Origin: JAFLCM01 sp964510955
GTDB taxonomy: Bacteria > Planctomycetota > Phycisphaerae > Phycisphaerales > UBA1924
Direction: 5' to 3'
Length of the DNA stretch: 64,000 nucleotides
Assembly: GCA_964510955.1 (NCBI GenBank)
Contig: CAZEDW010000009.1
Location: 1-64,000 of the forward strand
A model generated the notes under the pieces. That model was given only the letters and a program-made list of their open reading frames with translations. It was not told where the DNA came from and did no database searches. The position numbers were made by a program, and so were the translations under genes. Of this stretch, positions 16,636 to 25,012 are shown piece by piece (within the stretch, counting starts at the first letter, position 1; the number at the start of each line of letters is the position of its first letter).

Positions 16636-18126
16636 TCAGAGCTTGACGCCGTCACGCGCCGCCAGGCGCTTCGCCAGCGACGCGCCCGAGTTGAGCGCGC
16701 CCTCCATGTACCCGACGAAGCCGGGGCAGCAGTGCTCGCCGGCGAAGTGGACCTTGCCCAGCCCCTTGCGGAGCGCCGGACCTACGGTCGTGACCTCGCC
16801 GGGGGCGGGGAACGAGTAACCGGCTTTGGTGAGGGCCTCGCTGGGCCAGTCCATGAACCGCCCTGCGACGCGGGCGTCTTTGAAACCGGGGTAGAGCTTT
16901 TCGAACTCGGCGGTGAAGAACGCGTCGGTGGCGGCGCCGGGCTCGACGGCCCGGCAGTGCTCGGCGGCGGGGCCGCCGCTGAACGACGTCAGGCACGACT
17001 CGCCCTCCTCGCCCAGCGGGGGCTGGTTGTCGGTGGCGTCCCAGGTCATGGCGAGAGGGCCGTCGCTGGCGGCGTCGGGGCCGAGCTTGTCCTTGAGCCA
17101 GAAGCGGTTCTTGACGCGGGCGAGGTACTTGATGTTGACGCCCATCTGGGGCTTGAGGCTCCCCGGAAGTGCGGGTGACATCTCGATCTTGCCCCAGACG
17201 CTTGGCGGCACGGCGAGCACCACGTCATCGGCCTCGATGGTGCGCCCGTCGTCGCAGGTGACGACCACGCGGTCGGTCTTCTGGTCGATGCGCGTGACCT
17301 TGAGGTTCATCGCGAGGCTGTCGGGGCCCATCTCGGCGGCGAGTTTGGTTGCGAGCTGCTGGTTGCCGCCCTTGCAGCGGTAGACCTCGCTGTCGGTCCA
17401 GTACTTCTCGAGGCCGCCGCCCTTGATCTGGGCGAGGTTGGCCAGCAGGCTCTGCTTGGAGACGTCGACGCCGTTGTTGGAGGAGAACTCGCACGCGATG
17501 GCGAGGCGGCAATCGTCGGTGCAGCCGCAGGCGTCGATCCACGATCTGGTGGTGCGCTTGTCGAGGGCGGCGGCGTCGGGGCTGTCCCAGGGCGACTCGG
17601 CGTTGACGGGCCTGGCGAGGTCGCTGAGCTTGGCGAGCGCGGCGTCCATCTCCTTGTGGAGCGATTCGGCCTGCTCGTCGCTGAGGCGGCGCCCCCCCAG
17701 CACCAGCGGCGAACTGAGCGACTCGTCCTCGGTCACGTCGAGGAACTCGAGCTTGAACCGCTCGGCGTAGGCGACCCAGGTGGGGTGGTTCGAGCCGACG
17801 AGCTCTCCCCCGCCCTCGATCAGCCTTCCGGGGACATAGTCGGAGAAGGTAAGGACGCGCCCGCCGACGCGCGAACGGGCCTCGACCACCGTGACGTCGT
17901 AGCCGGCGCTCTTGAGCTCGAAGGCGCACGCCAGGCCGGCGAAACCGGCGCCGACGACGACGACGCGCTTGCCGGCGGCGAGGCGCGGGCGAGCCCAAAC
18001 CGGCGACGAGCTCAGGAGCAGCCCCGCGCCGGTGGCGAGGGTGAGCTTCAGGAAGTCGCGCCGCTCTTGCAGCGAGACTCTGGGGCCGTAGCGCCGGGCG
18101 AGGCGGGCGTAGAGGGAGCGGGACAT
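16636..18126 (-). CDS. Tat-exported FAD-dependent amine oxidase
   Basis: A 496-residue flavin monoamine oxidase family protein. The N-terminus has a twin-arginine motif RRDFLKL (about 22-28) and hydrophobic stretch, so it is probably exported folded with FAD. The dinucleotide-binding motif VVVVGAGFAGLACA lies at about 54-67, then VVEARSRVGGR (GG-motif), and a C-terminal FAD-contact segment GKVHFAGEHCCPGFVGYMEG. The amine substrate is unknown. The upstream gap to the next minus-strand gene holds a cluster of hairpins, the nearest 21 bp from the start. Confidence 0.88.
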   Translation of the reverse strand: MSRSLYARLARRYGPRVSLQERRDFLKLTLATGAGLLLSSSPVWARPRLAAGKRVVVVGAGFAGLACAFELKSAGYDVTVVEARSRVGGRVLTFSDYVPGRLIEGGGELVGSNHPTWVAYAERFKLEFLDVTEDESLSSPLVLGGRRLSDEQAESLHKEMDAALAKLSDLARPVNAESPWDSPDAAALDKRTTRSWIDACGCTDDCRLAIACEFSSNNGVDVSKQSLLANLAQIKGGGLEKYWTDSEVYRCKGGNQQLATKLAAEMGPDSLAMNLKVTRIDQKTDRVVVTCDDGRTIEADDVVLAVPPSVWGKIEMSPALPGSLKPQMGVNIKYLARVKNRFWLKDKLGPDAASDGPLAMTWDATDNQPPLGEEGESCLTSFSGGPAAEHCRAVEPGAATDAFFTAEFEKLYPGFKDARVAGRFMDWPSEALTKAGYSFPAPGEVTTVGPALRKGLGKVHFAGEHCCPGFVGYMEGALNSGASLAKRLAARDGVKL

Positions 18127-18146
18127 GGGTTGGTCCTCGGTTTTTG

Positions 18147-18180
18147 TGCCACCGAGGTCGGCTTTGCGACCTCGGTGGCA
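18147..18180. repeat. REP-like hairpin 1 of cluster
   Basis: A perfect 14-bp stem TGCCACCGAGGTCG/CGACCTCGGTGGCA with loop gctttg, 21 bp upstream of the amine oxidase start. It shares its CCACCGA/TCGGTGG ends and gcttt loop with hairpin 3 read on the other strand. Confidence 0.85.
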
Positions 18181-18202
18181 TTCAGCGGTGCATCATCAAA
18201 GG

Positions 18203-18232
18203 GCACCGACCCGCCCCTTGAGGGTCGGTGGC
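18203..18232. repeat. REP-like hairpin 2 of cluster
   Basis: A 9-bp stem CACCGACCC/GGGTCGGTG around a 9-nt loop, with outer G...GC. Followed closely by GGCGG/CCGCC and AGCC/GGCT mini-hairpins up to about 18263. Confidence 0.75.
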
Positions 18233-18276
18233 GCGGCGGCTCCGCCGTTCAGCCTTGCGGGCTGTCGTGCGGGGAG

Positions 18277-18306
18277 CACCGACTTGTGCAAAGCCACAAG
18301 TCGGTG
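18277..18306. repeat. REP-like hairpin 3 of cluster
   Basis: A 12-bp perfect stem CACCGACTTGTG/CACAAGTCGGTG with loop caaagc, ending in GCAC 6 bp before the stop of the adjacent secreted-protein gene. No U-tract, so not a canonical intrinsic terminator. Confidence 0.8.
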
Positions 18307-18316
18307 GCACGTTTGA

Positions 18317-19447
18317 TCACTCGTCGTTGATGGGGCCGGTGCAGACGAGCCAGAGCTTGACGAAGTTGACAACCTGCTGCTTGGTGAGCTTGTTGGCGTT
18401 GAGGTTGTAGGTGACTTTGCTGGTGGCGGGGGTTTCGCCGCCGCCGACGAAGGTGTCCTGGTAGGAGATGCGCCCGGTCATGCAGGGCACCGAGCGGTCG
18501 ACGGCGAAGAACGCCTCTTCGGCGCTCATTTTCTGGAAGGCGGCGGACTCGTCGCTGGCGCCCTTGTTCTTGTCCTCATTCCAGCGGAGGTTGAAGTCGT
18601 AGTAGCCCTTGCCGTTGGCCTTGCGGTCGGGGTCTTCGATCCACTTGATGGAGCCGGTGACGGTGTCTTCGATCTCCTTGCCATCGACGCTGTAGCGGAA
18701 GCGGATGCCGTCGGTGAGCCAGTTGCCCGTCTCGTAGTCGAAATCGAGTCGTCCGCTGACGATGCAACGCGGGTAGACCTCGGCGGGGCCCTTGGCGAGC
18801 ACCAGGTTCTCGAAGCGCATGGGGTCAGTCTGCTTGACGACGACCTCGACGGTCTTGTCGCCCACCAGGCGCTTGTAGGTGTACGACGCGAGGTTGTCTT
18901 TCTTCTCGGCCTTGCCCATGAGGCGGCCTGTGAACTCGTCGGTGAAGGCCTTGGCCGCGCCGACGGCGTCGATGGCGATGCGGAGCGGCCGCTCCTTGGC
19001 GCGCCCGCCGGACAGGTCGTAGGCGCCGCTGGCGGGGTCGATGGGTATCATGCCGACCCACTTGCCGACGGTCTTCTTCTGCTTGGTGTCCTTGGGGTTC
19101 AGCACGCTGAGGTCGATGCTGAAGCCGAGCTGGGCCTCCTGCTTGCGCGACTGGAGGATGCTGGAGTAGAGGTTGGGCAGGCGGGTGATCTCGCCGGCGA
19201 ACTCGGTGGTCTTGGCGACGCTGAGAACGAGTTTGTACTTGTCGGAAGCGCCCAGCGCCGGAGATCCGGCCTTGAGGTCGCCGGTGGTGTCCTGGTGGGT
19301 GCGGGTGCCGAAGTCGATGTCCATCGTGCCGGTGACGATGTTCTCCTCGGTGATGGGCTCGCTCTGGGCGAGCGCCGGGAGCACGGTCCAGGCCAATGCG
19401 GCCGCGCCGACTGCAACACGGGTGAAGAGTCTGCCGACGGTGGTCAT
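18317..19447 (-). CDS. Secreted protein of unknown function
   Basis: A 376-residue exported protein with signal peptide (about 1-27, ending PALAQS). The mature chain is rich in Lys and Asp and in strand-like segments (ENIVTGTMDIDFGTRTHQDT, DKYKLVLSVAKTTEFAGEI, RCIVSGRLDFDYETGNWLTD, GRISYQDTF). It could be a large beta-barrel or repeated beta-sandwich, but I recognise no family. A good ribosome site (GGAGACATCCC) precedes ATG 19447. It lies upstream of the amine oxidase on the same strand across the 190-bp hairpin cluster. Confidence 0.72.
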   Translation of the reverse strand: MTTVGRLFTRVAVGAAALAWTVLPALAQSEPITEENIVTGTMDIDFGTRTHQDTTGDLKAGSPALGASDKYKLVLSVAKTTEFAGEITRLPNLYSSILQSRKQEAQLGFSIDLSVLNPKDTKQKKTVGKWVGMIPIDPASGAYDLSGGRAKERPLRIAIDAVGAAKAFTDEFTGRLMGKAEKKDNLASYTYKRLVGDKTVEVVVKQTDPMRFENLVLAKGPAEVYPRCIVSGRLDFDYETGNWLTDGIRFRYSVDGKEIEDTVTGSIKWIEDPDRKANGKGYYDFNLRWNEDKNKGASDESAAFQKMSAEEAFFAVDRSVPCMTGRISYQDTFVGGGETPATSKVTYNLNANKLTKQQVVNFVKLWLVCTGPINDE

Positions 19448-19796
19448 GGGATGTCTCCTTCAGATCCCGGCGCGGGTGGGGGTTGGGAGCGCGCGATGTT
19501 CCTTCATCGGCGCCGCTCCCGCTGGCGCTGGGACGCGGGGAGTTTACATCAGTTTGGAACGCGTGCTTGTCGCATGGTGGATAACTCGGGACACACCCGC
19601 GGCGAGGGGAGTGCCCGGGAGGGCGCCACGTCAGGGATTGGCCGTTCTAACTCCCATGGAGCGGCGACCCACATGAGAAGGCAGGCGGCGACGCGGAACC
19701 TCACTGAGGTTGCGTGAATGCGTGGGGATGATCGGCTAGCAGGGTGGATTGGTGGGGATCGGCGCTATGATTCCGGTGCTCGCCGACCGGAGCACC
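19448..19796. other. 349-bp intergenic region between divergent genes
   Basis: Lies between the secreted-protein gene (minus) and ubiX (plus), so it should hold both promoters. I see no open frame with a ribosome site, no clear palindrome and no repeat array. Confidence 0.5.
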
Positions 19797-20480
19797 ATGA
19801 GCACACCTCCCCCCCCAACCCCGAGCCGGCGACAGTTCGTCGTCGGCATCACCGGCGCCTCGGGCGCTCTCTACGCCCAGCGTGTCGTCCAGGAGATCCT
19901 CCGCGCCGGGCACAATTGCCATGTGTGCGTTACCCCCTACGGGCAGCGTCTCCTGTACGACGAACTCGGCATCGAACGGCTGGATGCCCCCGCCCTGGCG
20001 GCGTTCGCTGGTCTGCCTGCCGGGAGCGACCCCAAGGACCACGGTCTGCATTACCACTCCAGCCGTGACGTGGGGGCCGCGATCGGCTCGGGCTCGTTCC
20101 GGCACGACGGCATGGTGATCGTTCCGTGCTCGTCCAACACCATGAACCAGGTGGCCCACGGCACCGGCGACACGTTGGTGACCCGGGCGGCGGCCGTGGC
20201 GTTGAAAGAGCGGATGAAGCTGATCATCGCCCACCGCGAGGCCCCGCTGACGCTCATCGACATCCGCTCGATGGAGACGCTGACACTCGCCGGTGCGATC
20301 ATCTGCCCGTGTAACCCGGGCTTGTACCTGCTGCCGACAAGGGTGGAGCAGGTCGTGGACTTTGTGGCGGGACGGCTGCTGGACCTGTTAGGGGTGGAAC
20401 ACTCGCTCAAAGTCCGATGGGCGGAGCATCTGGCGGCGGGCGCGCCCGGGGGGGCCGGGCGTGAGGAGCGGGAGGGCTGA
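19797..20480 (+). CDS. ubiX: UbiX-like flavin prenyltransferase
   Basis: A 227-residue enzyme of the UbiX/Pad1 family, which makes the prenylated FMN cofactor used by UbiD-type decarboxylases in ubiquinone or menaquinone synthesis. Seen: VVGITGASGALYA near the N-terminus (FMN loop), VTPYGQRLLYDE, the FMN-site segment VIVPCSSNTMNQVAHGTGD, and REAPLTLIDIRSMETLTLAGA with PCNPGLYLLP towards the C-terminus. ATG 19797 is preferred to an upstream start at 19749 because the family begins shortly after it. The UbiA-type gene starts 6 bp after the stop, so the two are an operon. Confidence 0.92.
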   Translation: MSTPPPPTPSRRQFVVGITGASGALYAQRVVQEILRAGHNCHVCVTPYGQRLLYDELGIERLDAPALAAFAGLPAGSDPKDHGLHYHSSRDVGAAIGSGSFRHDGMVIVPCSSNTMNQVAHGTGDTLVTRAAAVALKERMKLIIAHREAPLTLIDIRSMETLTLAGAIICPCNPGLYLLPTRVEQVVDFVAGRLLDLLGVEHSLKVRWAEHLAAGAPGGAGREEREG

Positions 20481-20486
20481 TCGAGC

Positions 20487-21440
20487 ATGGGTGGCCCGGC
20501 CCAACCTGCGACCGCGTCATCGAGCGTCTCGGCGGCGGCGGCGCTGCGCCTGGCCCTTTCTGACATCAAGCTCGCCCACTCGGTGTTTGCGCTGCCCTTC
20601 GCGGTGCTGGCGGCGATGCTCGCTTCCCCATCGGTCAGGGGAGAGGCCGGGTGGGGGAAGCTGTTGGGTCAGTTGGGCCTGGTTGTGCTGTGCATGTTCC
20701 TGGCCCGCACCTGGGCGATGTTGGTAAACCGGATCGCCGATTGGCGGATCGACGCCCGCAACCCCCGCACGGCCCGGCGAGCGGTCGCGTCGGGCCGATT
20801 GAGCGAGTGGGCGGCGATCAGGGTGGCGGGGGGATTCGGGGCGGGGTTTGTCTGTGCCACGGCGGTCTTCTGGATTGCCTATGGCAACCCGTGGCCGCTG
20901 ATGCTCAGCGTGCCGGTGCTCGGCTGGATCGCGTTTTACAGCTTCACCAAGCGGTTCACCGCCTTTTGCCACGTTTTTCTGGGCGGCGCGCTCGCGGCGT
21001 CGCCCGTGGCGGCGGCGGTGGCGGTGGACCCGGCCTATCTCGCGACGGGGCCGGGCAAGGCGATCTGGTTTCTGGCGGCGATGGTGGTGTGCTGGGTCGC
21101 GGGATTCGACGTCGCGTACGCCCTGCAGGACATGGCCTTTGATCGTGCCGAGGGGCTGAGGAGCGTGCCGGCCCGGTGGGGGGTGGGCGGGGCGCTGTGG
21201 ATCAGCCGTGGACTGCATGTTTTTGCGTTCGCGATGCTGATCATGTTCTCCATCAGCGATCCCAGGCTCGGGACGCCCACCCGGTACGCGTTGGTGGCCG
21301 TCGGGGCCTTGCTCGTTATCGAACACGCGGTCCTGGCTCGCCGGGGAGTTGCCGGGTTGCCGCTGGCGTTCTTCACTCTGAACGGGCTGGTCAGTCTGAC
21401 GCTGGCCGGGGCGGCGGGGGCCGACGTGCTGCTGGCGTAG
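20487..21440 (+). CDS. UbiA-family prenyltransferase (quinone biosynthesis)
   Basis: A 317-residue integral membrane prenyltransferase that attaches an isoprenoid chain to an aromatic ring. The N-terminal block DIKLAHSVFALPFAVLAA and the first Asp-rich motif (ARTWAMLVNRIADWRIDARNPRTARR) are typical of the UbiA/MqnP branch; the second Asp motif lies in DVAYALQDMAFDRAEGLRSVPAR. About eight or nine membrane helices follow. With UbiX adjacent, a role in quinone synthesis is likely; MqnP of the futalosine menaquinone route is one option, but no other mqn gene is certain here. Confidence 0.88.
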   Translation: MGGPAQPATASSSVSAAAALRLALSDIKLAHSVFALPFAVLAAMLASPSVRGEAGWGKLLGQLGLVVLCMFLARTWAMLVNRIADWRIDARNPRTARRAVASGRLSEWAAIRVAGGFGAGFVCATAVFWIAYGNPWPLMLSVPVLGWIAFYSFTKRFTAFCHVFLGGALAASPVAAAVAVDPAYLATGPGKAIWFLAAMVVCWVAGFDVAYALQDMAFDRAEGLRSVPARWGVGGALWISRGLHVFAFAMLIMFSISDPRLGTPTRYALVAVGALLVIEHAVLARRGVAGLPLAFFTLNGLVSLTLAGAAGADVLLA

Positions 21441-21776
21441 CGATTCTCGGGCTGGTCCCCGGAAGGGGGGAGTGGGGGTGGAGGGGGCGGGCGGGATGGC
21501 GCGGTTTTTTGGGATACGCCGCCCGGTTGACTGGACAAGCCGCCGAAGGGGGGTATGATGTACCCGTCAGCACTACCTTGCCCCCCGGAAGGGCGGCGCA
21601 GCGTCCTCGGATGCGCGCCGCCTTTTTCATTTTTGCCCGCTGACGGTCCGCGAGCTTGCCCGGCGGGCCGGCCCGACGGAACCGCCGGCACGGTGCGGCT
21701 AGCCTTCAAGCAGTCCCGGCGTCGCCTGTCGCGAGGCCGGCGGGGTGCGCCGAACTCATCGCACGGAGGCGACCGC
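21441..21776. other. 336-bp intergenic region with structured element
   Basis: Between ubiA and the GbsR/MarR gene. It begins with G-rich DNA of approximate 7-bp period (21461-21495) and then contains a nested hairpin element (21564-21646). No gene is seen. Confidence 0.55.
21564..21646 (+). ncRNA. Candidate structured leader or small RNA upstream of GbsR/MarR gene
   Basis: CCGTCAGC (21564-21571) pairs perfectly with GCTGACGG (21639-21646). Inside are a GCCC/GGGC hairpin (about 21580-21594) and a bulged stem GGCGGCGCA / TGCGCGCCGCC followed at once by TTTTTCATTTTT, like an intrinsic terminator. The outer stem and the terminator stem are nested rather than exclusive. It could be an attenuator or a short transcript terminating ubiA; no known riboswitch class is recognised. 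Confidence 0.4.
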
Positions 21777-22379
21777 ATGGCCAGGCACAACTCCACGCCG
21801 CACCAATCGCCGGAGCGCCTCATCACCGAGGCCCAGGACCGATTCATCGCGGTGTGGGGCAAGATGGGCGGCGCCTGGGGCATCAGCCGGACCATGGCCG
21901 AGGTCCACGCGCTGCTGATGATCACCGGTGAGGCGTTGTGCACCGACGATGTGATGGAGCGGCTGCAGATCTCGCGTGGGAACGCGTCCATGTCGCTGCG
22001 GGCGCTGCTCGACTGGGGGATCGTCTACCGGGCGCACAAACGCGGCGACCGCAAGGAGTATTTCGAGTCCGAGCGCGACGTGTGGACCATGTTCACCACC
22101 ATCGCCCGCGAGCGCAAACGCCGCGAGATCGACCCGGTGGTGGCGTCGTTGTACGAGATCCGCGACATGACCGGCGTGGGAGAAATCCCTGCGCCGGGCT
22201 CCGCGGCCGCGTCGGCGATGACCCCGGAGGTGGCCGAGCGCCTTCGGAAACACAACGAGCGGCTCGACACGCTGCTGCAGTTTATCAACGCCATCGAGAG
22301 GATGGCGTCGGCCTTGACGGCGATGCAGAGCACCCAGGTGGATTCGGCGGCGGCGCGGCTGGCGGGGGAGGGGGACTGA
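21777..22379 (+). CDS. GbsR/MarR family transcriptional regulator
   Basis: A 200-residue regulator of the GbsR type: an N-terminal helix, then a winged HTH (about residues 30-100, MAEVHALLMITGEALCTDDV, ERLQISRGNASMSLRALLDW, GIVYRAHKRGDRKEYFES), then a helical region. GbsR proteins are MarR-like repressors often tied to osmoprotectant metabolism, but no such gene is adjacent. The ATG at 21777 has a CGGAGG ribosome site. The HerA-like ATPase follows 33 bp downstream. Confidence 0.88.
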   Translation: MARHNSTPHQSPERLITEAQDRFIAVWGKMGGAWGISRTMAEVHALLMITGEALCTDDVMERLQISRGNASMSLRALLDWGIVYRAHKRGDRKEYFESERDVWTMFTTIARERKRREIDPVVASLYEIRDMTGVGEIPAPGSAAASAMTPEVAERLRKHNERLDTLLQFINAIERMASALTAMQSTQVDSAAARLAGEGD

Positions 22380-22412
22380 CCGTCGGCTCGGGCCTCGCCT
22401 TAGACTGACGCC

Positions 22413-24890
22413 ATGCAGGACTTCGAGAAACTCGGCCAGTTCTACCTCGGTCGCGCGTACGACCTCGCCGCCCAGAAGGGCGACCCGGACGCGTTGGTGC
22501 TTTACGACTCGCGCGATCTGGTTACCCACGCCGTGTGCGTGGGCATGACCGGCTCGGGCAAGACCGGGCTGTGCATCGGGCTGATCGAAGAGGCCGCGAT
22601 CGACGGCATCCCGTCCCTCGTCATCGACCCCAAGGGCGACCTTTCGAATCTCCTGCTGACGTTTCCGGGTCTGCGGCCGGAGGACTTCCGCCCGTGGATC
22701 AACGAGGACGATGCGCGGCGCAAGGGCGTCTCGCCCGATGACTTCGCCCGCCAGCAGGCCGAGGCGTGGGGCAAGGGCTTGGCGGCGTGGGGGCAGGCGC
22801 CGTCCCGCGTCCAGAAGCTGCGCGACGCGGCGGACTTTGTGGTGTACACGCCCGGTTCATCGGCTGGGGTGCAGGTGAGCATCCTTAAGAGCCTCGCCGC
22901 GCCGCCGGCGCAGGTGATCGAGGACGGCGAGCTGCTCCGCGAGCGTGTGGGTTCGACCACGACAAGCCTGCTGGGGCTGCTCGGGATCGAGGGCGACGCG
23001 CTCTCGAGCCGCGAGCACATCCTGATCTCGAACCTGCTGGCGCGGGCGTGGGGCGAGGGGAGGGACGTGGACCTGGCCGGGCTGATCGCCATGATTCAGA
23101 ATCCGCCGATCCAGCGCGTCGGCGTGATGGAGCTGGAGAGTTTCTTCCCGGCGGGCGACCGCTTCGCGCTGGCGATGCGCTTGAATAACCTGCTGGCTTC
23201 GCCGGGTTTCAGCGCGTGGATGGAGGGCGAGCCGCTGGATATCGGGGCGATCCTGGCCGCGCCGGGCGGCAAACCGCGCGTGGCGATTTTCTCGATTGCT
23301 CACCTGGGCGACGCCGAGCGGATGTTCTTCGTGTCGATGCTGTTCAACCAGGTACTGGCGTGGACGCGGCAGCAGTCGGGCACCACCAGCCTTCGGGCGC
23401 TGGTGTACATGGACGAGATTGCGGGGTATTTCCCGCCGGTGGCCAACCCGCCGAGCAAGGGCCCGATGCTCACGCTGATGAAGCAGGCTCGCGCGTTCGG
23501 CGTCGGGATGGTGCTCGCCACCCAGAACCCGGTGGACATCGACTACAAGGGCCTGTCGAACGCCGGCACCTGGTTCATCGGTCGCCTGCAGACCGAGCGC
23601 GACAAGGCGCGCGTGCTGGACGGTCTCGAAGGGGCCGCGGCGCAGGCCAGCGCCGCGTTCGACCGCGCCGCCGCCGATAGAACACTGAGTGCCCTGGGCC
23701 CGCGCCAGTTCCTGATGAACAACGTCCACGAGGACGCGCCGGTGGTGTTTGAGACGAGGTGGTGCCTGTCGTACCTCCGCGGGCCGTTGACGCGCCAGCA
23801 GATCAAGACGCTGATGGACGCCAGGCGTGCGGCGTCGGGGCCGGGCGGCGCGGCTTCGCAGGCGGTGCCCGGCGCGGCGTCCCCGCCCGCGATTCAGACT
23901 GCCCAGAGCGCGGCCCCGGCGCGCGGGGTCCCGGCATCGTCCGCTTCGCGCCCGGTGCTGCCGCCGGAGATTCCCCAGTACTTCATCCCCGCCAGGGGCG
24001 CCGCGTCGATTCTCTACAAACCGGCGCTGTTCGCGACGGCGAGGGTGCTCTACCGCGACGCCAAGCTGGCGATCGACACCGAAGTTCCGGTGGCGATGCT
24101 TGTGCCTCTGTGCGACGGTCCGGTGGTCGTCGATTGGGACCACGCGGTGACGGTTGATTGGGCCGAGGCCGACCTGGAGCGCGAGCCCGGCGCCGGCGGC
24201 GCCCCGAGCGCGACGTTTGAGAGCCTCCCCCCCGACGCCAGCCGCGTCAAGAACTACGACGCCTGGAAGAAGACGTTTGCTGAAACGGTCTTCCGTACGC
24301 AGGCGCTCGAACTGTCGTCCTGCGCCGCGATGAAGCTGACCAGCAGGCCCGACGAGAAGCCCGAGGCGTTCAGGGTCCGGGTATCCCACGCGGTGCGCGA
24401 GCGGCGCGACACCGAGGCCGAGAAGCTGCGCACCCGCTATGCGCCCAGGCTTGCGATGCTGCAGGACCGGCTGCGCCGGGCCCAGCAGGCCGTGGAGGTG
24501 CAGAAGGAGCAGGCTTCCAACGCCAAGTGGTCCACCGCGCTGTCCGCGGGTGCGGCGATCCTGGGGGCCTTCATGGGCCGCAAGGCGCTGAGCGCAGGCA
24601 ACATCGGGCGGGCCGGCTCCGCGGCGCGGGGGGTGGGCCGGTCGATGAAGGAGTCGTCCGACGTCGGGCGCGCCGAGGAGAATGCCGAGGCGATCCAGCA
24701 GCAGCTCGCCGAGCTGCAGGCGCAGTTTGATCACGATGTCGCTGAGGCGACGGGCGAGCTCGAAGCGTTGGCGACGGACATCGTGAGCACGACGCTGCGC
24801 CCCAAGAAGACCAACATCACCGTCCGCGCTGTCGTGCTGGCGTGGGCACCCTACGAAGCTGGCGGTTCCGGGTCGCCGCTGTGGGGATGA
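22413..24890 (+). CDS. HerA-like (DUF87) ATPase, putative DNA translocase
   Basis: An 825-residue ATPase of the FtsK/HerA superfamily. Walker A GMTGSGKT is at 44-51 and is preceded by a domain typical of HerA-like proteins; LVIDPKGDLSNLLL follows, and a Walker B segment ALVYMDEIAGYFPP precedes LMKQARAFGVGMVLATQNPVDIDYKG, a sensor region. After about residue 460 comes an Ala/Pro linker and a C-terminal region with coiled-coil-like charged helices (about 640-780) and a short Ala/Gly stretch. The physiological role of this family is not established; no NurA nuclease gene is adjacent. No membrane helix is obvious. Confidence 0.82.
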   Translation: MQDFEKLGQFYLGRAYDLAAQKGDPDALVLYDSRDLVTHAVCVGMTGSGKTGLCIGLIEEAAIDGIPSLVIDPKGDLSNLLLTFPGLRPEDFRPWINEDDARRKGVSPDDFARQQAEAWGKGLAAWGQAPSRVQKLRDAADFVVYTPGSSAGVQVSILKSLAAPPAQVIEDGELLRERVGSTTTSLLGLLGIEGDALSSREHILISNLLARAWGEGRDVDLAGLIAMIQNPPIQRVGVMELESFFPAGDRFALAMRLNNLLASPGFSAWMEGEPLDIGAILAAPGGKPRVAIFSIAHLGDAERMFFVSMLFNQVLAWTRQQSGTTSLRALVYMDEIAGYFPPVANPPSKGPMLTLMKQARAFGVGMVLATQNPVDIDYKGLSNAGTWFIGRLQTERDKARVLDGLEGAAAQASAAFDRAAADRTLSALGPRQFLMNNVHEDAPVVFETRWCLSYLRGPLTRQQIKTLMDARRAASGPGGAASQAVPGAASPPAIQTAQSAAPARGVPASSASRPVLPPEIPQYFIPARGAASILYKPALFATARVLYRDAKLAIDTEVPVAMLVPLCDGPVVVDWDHAVTVDWAEADLEREPGAGGAPSATFESLPPDASRVKNYDAWKKTFAETVFRTQALELSSCAAMKLTSRPDEKPEAFRVRVSHAVRERRDTEAEKLRTRYAPRLAMLQDRLRRAQQAVEVQKEQASNAKWSTALSAGAAILGAFMGRKALSAGNIGRAGSAARGVGRSMKESSDVGRAEENAEAIQQQLAELQAQFDHDVAEATGELEALATDIVSTTLRPKKTNITVRAVVLAWAPYEAGGSGSPLWG

Positions 24891-25012
24891 ACCGGCGCCG
24901 CGCGCAAGCGCCCTCCGAGGGTGCGGGTAGCGTGTCCGCACCTTGTGCCGGATCGCGGCGATCCTGGCGGGCATGCACGCGGGCTTGGCCGCGCTTCGCT
25001 ACATTGCCGCCG

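Noticed and set aside
18127..18316. Transcription terminators between two minus-strand genes
   Set aside because: The hairpins lack U-tracts on the minus strand and A-runs are on the wrong side; a repeat family explains them better.
22857..24974. Long minus-strand frame opposite the HerA-like ATPase
   Set aside because: Antisense to a complete ATPase; Arg/His-rich and without motifs.
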